From positions 1-50,675 of the forward strand of contig JADHYC010000009.1 in the NCBI GenBank assembly GCA_016782645.1: a stretch of DNA of 50,675 nucleotides, in the 5' to 3' direction. Positions 1 through 7,748 of the stretch are shown piece after piece. How positions within the stretch are numbered: position 1 is the first letter of the stretch; the number at the start of each line of letters is the position of its first letter. This DNA is from Fidelibacterota bacterium. Its GTDB lineage: Bacteria > Fidelibacterota > UBA2242. Below the pieces are notes generated by a model. The model had not been told where the DNA came from, did no database searches, and worked only from the letters and a program-made list of their open reading frames with translations. The position numbers and the translations under genes were made by a program.

Positions 1-933
1 ACAGACCCGTCTTATTATGGACAAATCCTGGTATTAACATATCCATCGATTGGTAATTATGGTGTGCCGGATTCTAATATGTGCCGGGCAGATCCGGTAT
101 TTGAATCAGACAGAATCCAGATCAAAGGATTAGTCGTTTCGGAATATTCGGTTGAGTACAGTCACTGGCAAGCCTGCCAAAGTCTGCCCGATTGGTTCAT
201 ATCGGAAAATATTCCCGGCATAAGTGGAATTGATACCAGGCTATTGACACGTATATTGCGTGAAAAGGGAACGATGTTGGGAAAAATTATATTTAGCGAG
301 GATATTGAATTTTATGATCCGAACAGTCAGAATATTATAAGGGAGGTGAGTCATCCGGAAAAATCACAAATAGGGAAGGGATCGAAACGAATTGCGGTTT
401 TGGATTGTGGATGTAAAAACAGCATTATCGGTCACTTATTACAGCAGAATGTTGAGGTGCTGCGGTTGCCATGGGACAGTGATTTATCGACTTATGATTT
501 TGATGGATTGTTAGTCTCTAACGGTCCCGGAAATCCGAAGGAGTGCATTCAGCCAATCCAAAGCGTTAGATACGCTATAAGTAACGATATCCCGGCAATG
601 GGAATTTGTCTGGGGCACCAAATCATGGCGTTAGCGGCAGGCGGTAATACATATAAGTTGAAATACGGGCATCGCGGTCAAAATCAGCCGGTAATCGAAG
701 AACGGTCAAATCATTGTATAATTACATCCCAAAATCATGGGTTTGCCGTAGATATTGATACTATACCTGACGGATGGCTTTCCTGGTATAAAAATCTAAA
801 TGACGACACAAACGAGGGGCTTATCCATGAATCCGGTAGGTTTATGAGTGTTCAATTTCATCCGGAAGCCGCTCCGGGTCCTGAAGATGCCGGGGATATT
901 TTTGATAAGTTTATTAAACAGGTTTACAACTAA
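1..933 (+). CDS. carA: carbamoyl-phosphate synthase small (glutaminase) subunit, 5' end outside window
   Basis: Supplies ammonia from glutamine to CarB for carbamoyl phosphate, the entry to pyrimidine and arginine synthesis. The frame is open from base 1 (TDPSYYGQILVLTYP), so the gene starts before the window; by comparison with the family about 45 residues are missing and the ATG at 64 or later is not the true start. Visible are the CPSase small-chain domain and a class I glutamine amidotransferase domain with the nucleophile Cys in GICLGHQ and the catalytic His and Glu in QFHPE. Blocks such as HRGQNQPV, QNHGFAVD and DTNEGLIHES resemble animal CPS1/CAD more than the E. coli subunit. Ends with TAA directly against carB, so the two are surely cotranscribed. 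Confident from motifs and partner gene. Confidence 0.95.
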   Translation, partial: TDPSYYGQILVLTYPSIGNYGVPDSNMCRADPVFESDRIQIKGLVVSEYSVEYSHWQACQSLPDWFISENIPGISGIDTRLLTRILREKGTMLGKIIFSEDIEFYDPNSQNIIREVSHPEKSQIGKGSKRIAVLDCGCKNSIIGHLLQQNVEVLRLPWDSDLSTYDFDGLLVSNGPGNPKECIQPIQSVRYAISNDIPAMGICLGHQIMALAAGGNTYKLKYGHRGQNQPVIEERSNHCIITSQNHGFAVDIDTIPDGWLSWYKNLNDDTNEGLIHESGRFMSVQFHPEAAPGPEDAGDIFDKFIKQVYN

Positions 934-939
934 TTGGAT

Positions 940-3900
940 ATGAATATGGAAAAGCCTGTTCACAAAGTACTGATACTTGGTAGCGCTGCACTGAAAATCG
1001 GGGAAGCGGGAGAGTTTGATTATTCCGGCAGTCAGGCGATTAAAGCGCTGAAACAGGAAGGTGTTCACACAATCCTTGTTAATCCGAACATCGCCACTAT
1101 ACAGACTTCGGAAAACCTGTCAGATGAAATCTTTTTTCTTCCGGTAAATGCTGAATTTGTTGAAAAGGTGATCCAAAAAACAAAACCCGATGGCATTTTG
1201 CTAAGTTTCGGCGGACAAACTGCCCTCAATGCTGGTCTTGAACTATACCGGAATGGCGTCCTGGAAAAGTACAATATTGTGGTTTTGGGTACCCCGGTGC
1301 AAACCATATTGGAGACGGAAGATCGTAATCTGTTTGTAGAAAAACTCAATGAAATCGGAATAAAAACAGCTCGCAGCGCAACCGCAAGTTCCGTTAAAAA
1401 TGCAGTCAGTATTGCTGCGGAGATCGGTTATCCGGTGATGATTCGCATAGCTTTTGCTTTAGGCGGGCTTGGTTCGGGAATCTGCCGGGATGAAGATGAG
1501 TTAATCCAAAAAGTGCAAAAAGCGTTGACTTATACTTCCCAGGTGCTGATCGAAGAATATCTCGAAGGCTGGAAAGAGATTGAATATGAGGTGATGTGCG
1601 ACCGATATCGGAATTGTATTACAATCTGTAATATGGAAAATCTCGACCCGATGGGGATTCATACCGGGGAAAGTATTGTAGTCGCTCCGAGTCAAACGCT
1701 GTCAAACCACGATTACCATAAACTGCGCAGCATTGCTATTGAAACGATACGGTATCTCGGAATTGTCGGAGAGTGCAACATACAGTATGCCTATCATCCT
1801 GAATCTGACGATTACCGGGTGATAGAAGTGAATGCCCGCTTATCAAGGAGTTCAGCGCTGGCATCAAAGGCAACCGGTTACCCGATTGCTTTTATCGCCG
1901 CAAAGCTGGCTTTAGGCTATGGACTTCATGAATTGCGAAACTCTATAACACAAACGACCTCTGCATTTTTTGAACCGGCGCTGGATTATGTTGTCGTAAA
2001 AATACCGAAATGGGATTTAAAAAAATTCAAACGAGTATCGAGACAGATTGGTTCAGGGATGAAATCTGTTGGGGAAGTGATGGCAATCGGCAGAAATTTT
2101 GAGGAAGCCCTTCAAAAGGGAATCCGCATGCTGGAAAGCGGAGCCTGTGGATTAGTCGGTAACCGGCATTTGCAATTTGATGATCTTAAGAGCGAATTGA
2201 AATCGCCGACCGAAGAAAGAATATTTGCGGTTGCCGAAGCACTGAAACAAGAATATGCTGTTGATACTATCCAAAAATTGACCCACATTGATAAATGGTT
2301 TGTTTATAAAATCCGTAATGTTGTTAAAATTGAACAGGAGTTAGAACAAACTCCCGGTAAAAAACCGGATGCTTTTATTCTTAAACAGGCGAAGCAATTC
2401 GGATTCTCCGATGAACAGATTGGAATAATAACAGGAAAGGCTGCGGCGAAAATCAGATCATTACGGGAAGAGTATGGAATTTTTCCTAAAATCCGCCAGA
2501 TTGATACGCTCGCGGCTGAATATCCGGCTCAGACAAATTATCTCTATCTCAGTTATAATTCTGATGAGCACGATATAAATGATTTCGATTCCAACACTGT
2601 GATGATTCTGGGATCCGGAGCTTATCGAATCGGCAGCTCTGTCGAGTTTGACTGGAGTTGTGTCAATGCCGGTAAAACCCTTCGCAAACTTGGATATTCA
2701 ACAATCCTGGTAAACTACAACCCAGAAACCGTAAGCACCGATTATGATGAAGTGGATTACCTGATTTTTGATGAGATCAGTCTGGAGTCGGTGACTGAAA
2801 TTTACCGGATGTTTAACCCGATTGGCGTCATTGTGTCCGTCGGAGGACAAATACCCAATAATCTGGCGTTAAAACTACACCGTGCCGGCATTCGGATTCT
2901 TGGAACCTCGGCTGTAAATATTGACCGGGCTGAGAATCGCCGGCATTTTTCCGATCTGCTGGATCAGCTCGGGATCGATCAACCAGTCTGGGAGGAATTG
3001 ACCTCTATCGAAGAAGCCAGACAATTTGCTCACAAGCATCAGTATCCGGTCCTTATTCGACCTTCGTACGTATTGAGCGGCGCAGCGATGGCGGTGGCGT
3101 CGAATGATGAGGAGCTGGAGCAATATTTGAAAAAAGCCGTGACGATTTCGCCCGATCATCCAACGGTGATCAGTAAATTTCTGGAAAACGCCAAGGAAAT
3201 TGAATACGATGCCGTTGCCCAAAATGGTGAAATAATTGCTTACGCAATCTCTGAACACGTGGAGAATGCCGGCGTCCATTCCGGTGATGCGACATTGGTG
3301 TTTCCGCCGCAACGAACCTATCTTGAAACGATCCGGCAAATCCGCTTAATTTCTCAGAAAATTGCACAGGCATTGACAATTAACGGTCCTTTTAATATTC
3401 AATATATCGCCAAGCATAACCAGGTGAAAGTGATTGAATGTAATCTCCGGGCCTCCCGCAGTTTTCCGTTTATATCAAAAGTATTGAAAAAGAACTTTAT
3501 CGATATGGCGACGAGGATCATCATGCGGGTACCGGTTCAGAAATGGTCAAGTTCGTCTTTTGAACTGGATTATGTGGGCGTCAAAGCGCCTCAATTTTCC
3601 TTTACCCGCTTGCAGGGCGCCGATCCTACGCTTGGCGTTGAAATGGCTTCTACAGGGGAAGTCGCCTGCCTGGGAGAGGATTTTGAAGAGGCATTCCTGA
3701 AAGCGCTGTTGTCTGTGGGATACCGGCTTTCGTTTAAAAGTGTATTACTATCCACCGGACCCATCGAATCCAAAGCCGAACTTTTACCTGGAGTGCGGGT
3801 ACTGCAAAAAATGGGGATAATGATTTATGCGACTGACGGAACGGCAAAGTTTTTAAAAGCAAGTAAAATCCCGGTAGAAATGGTACGATGGCCACTGGAT

Positions 3901-4137
3901 GACGCGTCACCCGATGCCGTTGATTTCATCAAAGATGGAAAAATCGACCTTGTAATCAATATTCCGAAGAATTATCAGAATGAAGAATTGACGAATGGGT
4001 ATCTGATTCGTCGTGCCGCGGTGGATTATAATGTAATGCTGATCACTAATCGCCAAATCGCTATGCGGTTTATTGAAGCAATAACAAAAAATTGCGAGAA
4101 ACACATGAAAATTAAAAGTTGGCAGGAATATGATTAG
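940..4137 (+). CDS. carB: carbamoyl-phosphate synthase large subunit, eukaryote-like type
   Basis: Makes carbamoyl phosphate from bicarbonate, ammonia and two ATP in the cytoplasm together with CarA. About 1065 residues, the usual full length: two homologous ATP-grasp halves (first with MIRIAFALGGLGSG, second with LIRPSYVLSGAAM), an oligomerisation segment between them, and an MGS-like allosteric domain at the C-terminus. Stretches such as WKEIEYEV, NARLSRSSALASKATGYP and ECNLRASRSFPF are nearly as in mammalian CPS1, and residue order follows CPS1/CAD rather than E. coli CarB. The frame is open from TTG 934, right after the carA stop; ATG 940 and ATG 946 are more likely starts, and no strong Shine-Dalgarno decides between them. 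Forms an operon with carA. Confidence 0.96.
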   Translation: MNMEKPVHKVLILGSAALKIGEAGEFDYSGSQAIKALKQEGVHTILVNPNIATIQTSENLSDEIFFLPVNAEFVEKVIQKTKPDGILLSFGGQTALNAGLELYRNGVLEKYNIVVLGTPVQTILETEDRNLFVEKLNEIGIKTARSATASSVKNAVSIAAEIGYPVMIRIAFALGGLGSGICRDEDELIQKVQKALTYTSQVLIEEYLEGWKEIEYEVMCDRYRNCITICNMENLDPMGIHTGESIVVAPSQTLSNHDYHKLRSIAIETIRYLGIVGECNIQYAYHPESDDYRVIEVNARLSRSSALASKATGYPIAFIAAKLALGYGLHELRNSITQTTSAFFEPALDYVVVKIPKWDLKKFKRVSRQIGSGMKSVGEVMAIGRNFEEALQKGIRMLESGACGLVGNRHLQFDDLKSELKSPTEERIFAVAEALKQEYAVDTIQKLTHIDKWFVYKIRNVVKIEQELEQTPGKKPDAFILKQAKQFGFSDEQIGIITGKAAAKIRSLREEYGIFPKIRQIDTLAAEYPAQTNYLYLSYNSDEHDINDFDSNTVMILGSGAYRIGSSVEFDWSCVNAGKTLRKLGYSTILVNYNPETVSTDYDEVDYLIFDEISLESVTEIYRMFNPIGVIVSVGGQIPNNLALKLHRAGIRILGTSAVNIDRAENRRHFSDLLDQLGIDQPVWEELTSIEEARQFAHKHQYPVLIRPSYVLSGAAMAVASNDEELEQYLKKAVTISPDHPTVISKFLENAKEIEYDAVAQNGEIIAYAISEHVENAGVHSGDATLVFPPQRTYLETIRQIRLISQKIAQALTINGPFNIQYIAKHNQVKVIECNLRASRSFPFISKVLKKNFIDMATRIIMRVPVQKWSSSSFELDYVGVKAPQFSFTRLQGADPTLGVEMASTGEVACLGEDFEEAFLKALLSVGYRLSFKSVLLSTGPIESKAELLPGVRVLQKMGIMIYATDGTAKFLKASKIPVEMVRWPLDDASPDAVDFIKDGKIDLVINIPKNYQNEELTNGYLIRRAAVDYNVMLITNRQIAMRFIEAITKNCEKHMKIKSWQEYD

Positions 4138-4144
4138 AACAGAA

Positions 4145-4169
4145 GGTTACGGCGCATAGCATTGTAACC
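4145..4169 (+). terminator. possible hairpin after carB
   Basis: GGTTAC (4145-4150) and GTAACC (4164-4169) can pair around a 13-base loop just after the carB stop. No long T-run follows on the plus strand, so it is only a weak terminator candidate. It lies between the convergent carB and metallo-beta-lactamase-fold genes. A similar GGTTgCAG / CTGTAACC pair lies at 10662-10686 after the sorted protease gene. Confidence 0.35.
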
Positions 4170-4192
4170 GGTGATAAAAATATAGATACAGA

Positions 4193-4924
4193 TCATTCAA
4201 CCGACTCATCCGGTAGAATTATCACTTTTACTTTCCCGTTCAATAGCTTCTGAAATTCTATGGCGTCGTCAATGGAACCTTCATATAATCCGAAATGAAT
4301 AGGGATAGCGATTTTCGCTTTAACATTCAACACTGCCTCAGATGCTTCCTTGACACTGTTCATTGTATAAGTCTGACCGAGCGGCATAAAGGCGATATCG
4401 CATTGGAACTTTTTCATTTCGGGTATCCGTTCGGTGTCTCCCGCATGATAAATTCGGATTCCGTCGATTGTGATTATATAACCAAGATAGTTTTTACTTT
4501 TCGGATGAAACCGCTTCTTTTTAATGTTATAGGCAGGCACTGATTCGATCAGGATATTATCAATTTTCTTTTCTTCCCGGGGGGTGAAATACACAACCTT
4601 TTTTGCTGCTAACTCCTGGATTTTTTCCTTACACGAAGCCGGAGCCACAATTATGGTTTGACTTGTTAATATTTTTGCAATGCTTAATGGGTCCAGGTGG
4701 TCTCTGTGATCATGAGTGATTAGAATAATATCAGCGCTATCTGTTTTTTGAATTCTATAGGGATCAATATAAATGGTTTTATCATTTGCATTGATCTTAA
4801 CAGTGGACTGTCCGAACCAGTGGATATTTTGAATGAATGAGTCGAGTTCAGTGCGGTAGGGATCCTCTGCAAAACAGGTGTTGATTGCGAATAATATTAT
4901 AAAAAATCTGATTATTGTTTTCAT
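4193..4924 (-). CDS. exported metallo-beta-lactamase-fold hydrolase
   Basis: 243 residues with an N-terminal signal segment (hydrophobic residues 5-19, probable cleavage after CFA), so it should act outside the cytoplasm. The metal-binding signature HDHRDH is at residues 71-76, followed by YHAGDTE near residue 160 and a late IPIHFG, the usual metal-binding histidines and aspartate of this fold. Layout and length match the small UlaG/UPF0173-like branch of metal-dependent hydrolases; the substrate cannot be told. Transcribed towards carB, with a short hairpin between them. ATG at 4924 gives the signal peptide directly and is preferred. The upstream 1.2 kb holds only gene remnants. Confidence 0.82.
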   Translation of the reverse strand: MKTIIRFFIILFAINTCFAEDPYRTELDSFIQNIHWFGQSTVKINANDKTIYIDPYRIQKTDSADIILITHDHRDHLDPLSIAKILTSQTIIVAPASCKEKIQELAAKKVVYFTPREEKKIDNILIESVPAYNIKKKRFHPKSKNYLGYIITIDGIRIYHAGDTERIPEMKKFQCDIAFMPLGQTYTMNSVKEASEAVLNVKAKIAIPIHFGLYEGSIDDAIEFQKLLNGKVKVIILPDESVE

Positions 4925-5329
4925 TATTCATCCTTTCTGACTCTAAAAATCTACTCGCAAGCTTGATAAATATCAAGTTATTTGCTTTGTTGTCCGGGTG
5001 AATGGTCATGAGACTGCGTCTAACACGGTTTCGTGACTCACTTTGTTTGCCTAAAATTCCTTGCCATCTTTCCAAATTTCAACTCGATTATATCACCTAA
5101 AATATATAACGTTCTCTATGAAAATTATTCGCACCCGGGTCGCGACATATTTTACGAATAAGGGATTAAAGAAAATCAAAGGTCCAATTGATAATCTGGA
5201 TCTTTAATGATTATTAAAGGTGGACATATACTCCCAAATCAGCAGCATCTATCTACCATAATGCAAAATCTAAAGGAAATATATGTCTACTCTTAGACAT
5301 ACACTAACGTTATGGGCAATTAGAAAAAG
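4925..5329. other. non-coding stretch with a short perfect hairpin
   Basis: No convincing gene. A minus-strand open frame at 4848-5075 overlaps the start of the upstream gene and resembles nothing. A perfect hairpin TATGTCTA-CTCT-TAGACATA lies at 5282-5301 and is followed by CTAACGTTATGGGC at 5307-5320, just ahead of the LD-carboxypeptidase fragment. The rest is AT-rich and unremarkable. Confidence 0.5.
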
Positions 5330-5407
5330 ATGATAAAACCAAAAAGATTATACAAAGGAGATAAAGCAGCAACCATTTCACTTTCTTGGGGCGGTAGAGT
5401 ATTTTGA
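5330..5407 (+). pseudogene. LD-carboxypeptidase (S66) N-terminal fragment
   Basis: From ATG 5330 the frame reads MIKPKRLYKGDKAATISL then SWGG and stops at 5405-5407. This is the usual start of S66 LD-carboxypeptidases (MIKPxxLKxGDxxAIVSPSWGG-like), proteins of about 300 residues that cleave murein tetrapeptides or act in MccF-type immunity. Only 25 codons remain, and no continuation was recognised in any frame downstream, where an AbiV-like fragment follows about 110 bases later. Preceded by a plausible ribosome site (aaaaag). A remnant, not a functional gene. Confidence 0.55.
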
Positions 5408-5515
5408 ACTCTGCACATTGTACTAGTTCGGACTTGGATTAAGCGGACTGACCAGTATTTCATTCATAGTCACCCTAATTGCATACACTATTAATTACTA
5501 CAAAAACAAAATGAA

Positions 5516-5693
5516 GTAGTGAAGAAGCGGCAATACAATCAACGACTGACACCCAAGAAAGCGGCAGAAGGAATTAAGACCATTCTGGATAATGCAAGTG
5601 CCCTTCTTTCTGACGCAAAAATACTCTTTGAACGCTCTTGCGAACGTAGCCGAACCAGAAAAACCACTATCAAGAGCGATAGCAGTAATTGAT
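5516..5693 (+). pseudogene. AbiV/HEPN-like N-terminal fragment
   Basis: The frame holds NQRLTPKKAAEGIKTILDNA followed by SALLSDAKILFE, which looks like the first helices of AbiV-family abortive infection proteins (LTPxxxxEGIxxxxxNAxxLLxDAxxLFE), RNA-targeting HEPN-like proteins of about 200 residues. After LFE the pattern is lost, and the stop is at 5691-5693. From about 5620 the opposite strand carries a good AraC-type HTH, so the AbiV fragment is cut by a junction with that gene. Possible starts are GTG 5519 or TTG further up; a true start is not evident. Assignment rests on a short stretch. Confidence 0.4.
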
Positions 5694-5937
5694 TCCAATG
5701 GGTTTGTGATTAACCGTTCTGCTGCTTTTTCCAATCTGATACGCTGGATGAATTGCTTGAGTGTTTCGCCTACGAATGCCCGGAATAAACGGTGAAAGTG
5801 AAAAGGTGAGAAGTGAGCAACCGCAACCAATTCATTTAAAGTCATGTTTTTTTGAGATGAATCTCAATATAGTCTAGGACGCAGTTATTACGGGAAACAT
5901 AGTCCTGACGCTGGTGAATTTGTTGCAACTTTTTCAA
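5620..5937 (-). pseudogene. AraC-family regulator, frameshifted and truncated
   Basis: Reading from TTG 5937, the frame gives QQIHQRQDYVSRNNCVLDYI and then EIHLKK, the typical lead-in of AraC regulators whose HTH is N-terminal, and stops. The HTH continues in another frame from 5845 as MTLNELVAVAHFSPFHFHRL and then RAFVGETL. Removing one A from the 7-base run complementary to 5847-5853 restores ...HLKNMTLNEL..., so a homopolymer insertion broke the gene. The second helix-turn-helix ends in FARAFKEYF near 5640; beyond this the sequence belongs to the AbiV-like fragment, and any C-terminal effector domain (often GyrI-like) is gone. Confidence 0.7.
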
Positions 5938-6184
5938 AAAGAGTCCCTTGTTTTAAATACTAACAGAGCATCAGTAAGAAACAGTATAAATTACACCACA
6001 ATCCCGAAATCCGATAAATAATATTAAGAATAGTAATCAGTCGTTTCTTCATTGCTTAATTCCCTAACAGTAAAGAAATCCATTATAGAACGTTTTCACT
6101 ACTTGGAAATGTAAAATGCGTCTCTTAATTTTTATAAAGAAATATCTAAACTAATTTTATAACATACATTAAGGAAGAGGATAA
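5938..6184. other. leader of the PLP enzyme gene
   Basis: No open frame of note. AT-rich sequence that should carry the promoter of the downstream gene. The only clear signal is a strong Shine-Dalgarno, AAGGAAGAGG at about 6172-6181, ahead of ATG 6185. Confidence 0.45.
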
Positions 6185-7636
6185 ATGAAAAAGACTACTA
6201 GATCACAACTTGATTATTGCCAGGAAAAAATGGATGCAGCATTTGCTGATTTTCAAAACAGTTACCCTGCTTTTAAAAAAACGGACTATTTAGATAAACT
6301 ACGTAAGTCAGAATATTCTCGTCTGGATACTAATAATCAGATTTATCTCGATTATACCGGTGGCAGTCAATATGCTGATTCTCAACTCAGTAAGCATTTA
6401 GAGTTGTTGAGGCAGGGTATATTTGGTAACCCTCATTCGAATAATCCAAGCTCATTAGCATCAACAGCATTAGTAGAACACGCCCGTGCAAGCGTATTTG
6501 AATTCTTTAATGCCTCACCTGAAGAATATGTGGCAATATTTACTGCAAATGCCACCGGAGCAATTAAACTTGTAGCTGAATCCTATCCTTTTTCATCTAA
6601 TAGCAAACTCCTATTGACTTTTGATAATCACAACTCCGTCAATGGTATCCGTGAGTTTGCCCATGCTAAAAACGCAACAGTCAACTACGTCCCTATACTG
6701 CCACCTGATTTAAGGGTAGATATAGATAAACTTACCGATCATCTGGATAGATCTCTAAAAAATGGCGATAACTTGTTTATTTATCCTTCTCAATCAAACT
6801 ACTCCGGAGTTCAGCATCCATTGGAGTGGATTACCCTTGCCCAGGATAAGGGATGGGACGTTATGATTGATTCTGCGGCTTTTGCTCCCACCAATCGTCT
6901 TGATTTAAACAAGTGGCATCCTGACTTTGTACCCATCTCCTTCTATAAAATGTTTGGCTATCCTACTGGTGTTGGTTGTTTACTTGCTCGCAAGAAGGCA
7001 TTGAATAAACTTCATCGCCCCTGGTTTTCCGGAGGAACTATTACCATTTCCACAGTACAGGGAGAAGAACATTACCTGGCTGATGGCGAGGCGGGTTTTG
7101 AAGATGGTACAGTCAATTATCTTACTCTGCCTGCTGTGGAAATTGGACTCAAACATATCGCAAATATTGGAATAGAAACGATCCATGAACGGGTCACTTG
7201 TTTAACTGGCTGGCTTCTAAAACAACTATTGTCCCTGCATCATAGAAATGGTAAGCCATTGATTCGGATTTATGGACCAATAGACCTAGATATGCGCGGC
7301 GGGGCAATTGCATTGAATTTCTATGACCCACAAGAAATACTCATTGATTACCGCCAGGTTGAAGCATTAACAAATGAAGCAAATATTTCCTTACGTACAG
7401 GTTGTTTTTGTAATCCCGGCGTCAGCGAATCAATTCACGGACTAACTGAAAAGGAATTAAAAGCATGTTTCAGGAATAAAGAAAGAATGACATTCGACCA
7501 GTTTCTCACCGTGTTAAACAGAAAAAATGGAAAGAGTGCAGGCTCGATTCGTATTTCGTTAGGTTTGGTAACAAACTTTCCGGACGTGTACTTATTTATT
7601 CAATTTGTTCAAAGATTTCTGAATAATTCAGCATGA
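6185..7636 (+). CDS. class V aminotransferase, molybdenum-cofactor-sulfurase / cysteine-desulfurase-like
   Basis: 483-residue PLP enzyme of the NifS/MOCOS fold. YLDYTGGSQYADSQL and FGNPHSNNPSSLAS near the N-terminus, FTANATGAIKL, TFDNHNSVNGIREF, then the PLP lysine K255 in SFYKMFGYPTG, and RTGCFCNPG near residue 405, where MOCOS enzymes keep the persulfide-carrying Cys. There is no MOSC domain, so it corresponds to the stand-alone N-terminal half of eukaryotic MOCOS. It may abstract sulfur from cysteine, but no molybdoenzyme or Fe-S assembly gene lies nearby, so the acceptor is unknown. Strong ribosome site (ggaagagg) before ATG. Upstream lies a decayed region. Confidence 0.85.
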   Translation: MKKTTRSQLDYCQEKMDAAFADFQNSYPAFKKTDYLDKLRKSEYSRLDTNNQIYLDYTGGSQYADSQLSKHLELLRQGIFGNPHSNNPSSLASTALVEHARASVFEFFNASPEEYVAIFTANATGAIKLVAESYPFSSNSKLLLTFDNHNSVNGIREFAHAKNATVNYVPILPPDLRVDIDKLTDHLDRSLKNGDNLFIYPSQSNYSGVQHPLEWITLAQDKGWDVMIDSAAFAPTNRLDLNKWHPDFVPISFYKMFGYPTGVGCLLARKKALNKLHRPWFSGGTITISTVQGEEHYLADGEAGFEDGTVNYLTLPAVEIGLKHIANIGIETIHERVTCLTGWLLKQLLSLHHRNGKPLIRIYGPIDLDMRGGAIALNFYDPQEILIDYRQVEALTNEANISLRTGCFCNPGVSESIHGLTEKELKACFRNKERMTFDQFLTVLNRKNGKSAGSIRISLGLVTNFPDVYLFIQFVQRFLNNSA

Positions 7637-7748
7637 GATATTTAACCACCAAGTCCTTAATGAACAAAATAAGAACATGGAAATATCGGAAAAGCTGTTT
7701 ATATTTCAACGAAATTGAGGCTTAGGTCTTGATAAACCTGGAGAAAAT

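Noticed and set aside
4848..5075. Minus-strand open frame of 75 codons
   Set aside because: Overlaps the signal peptide of the metallo-beta-lactamase-fold gene in another frame and has no protein-like pattern.
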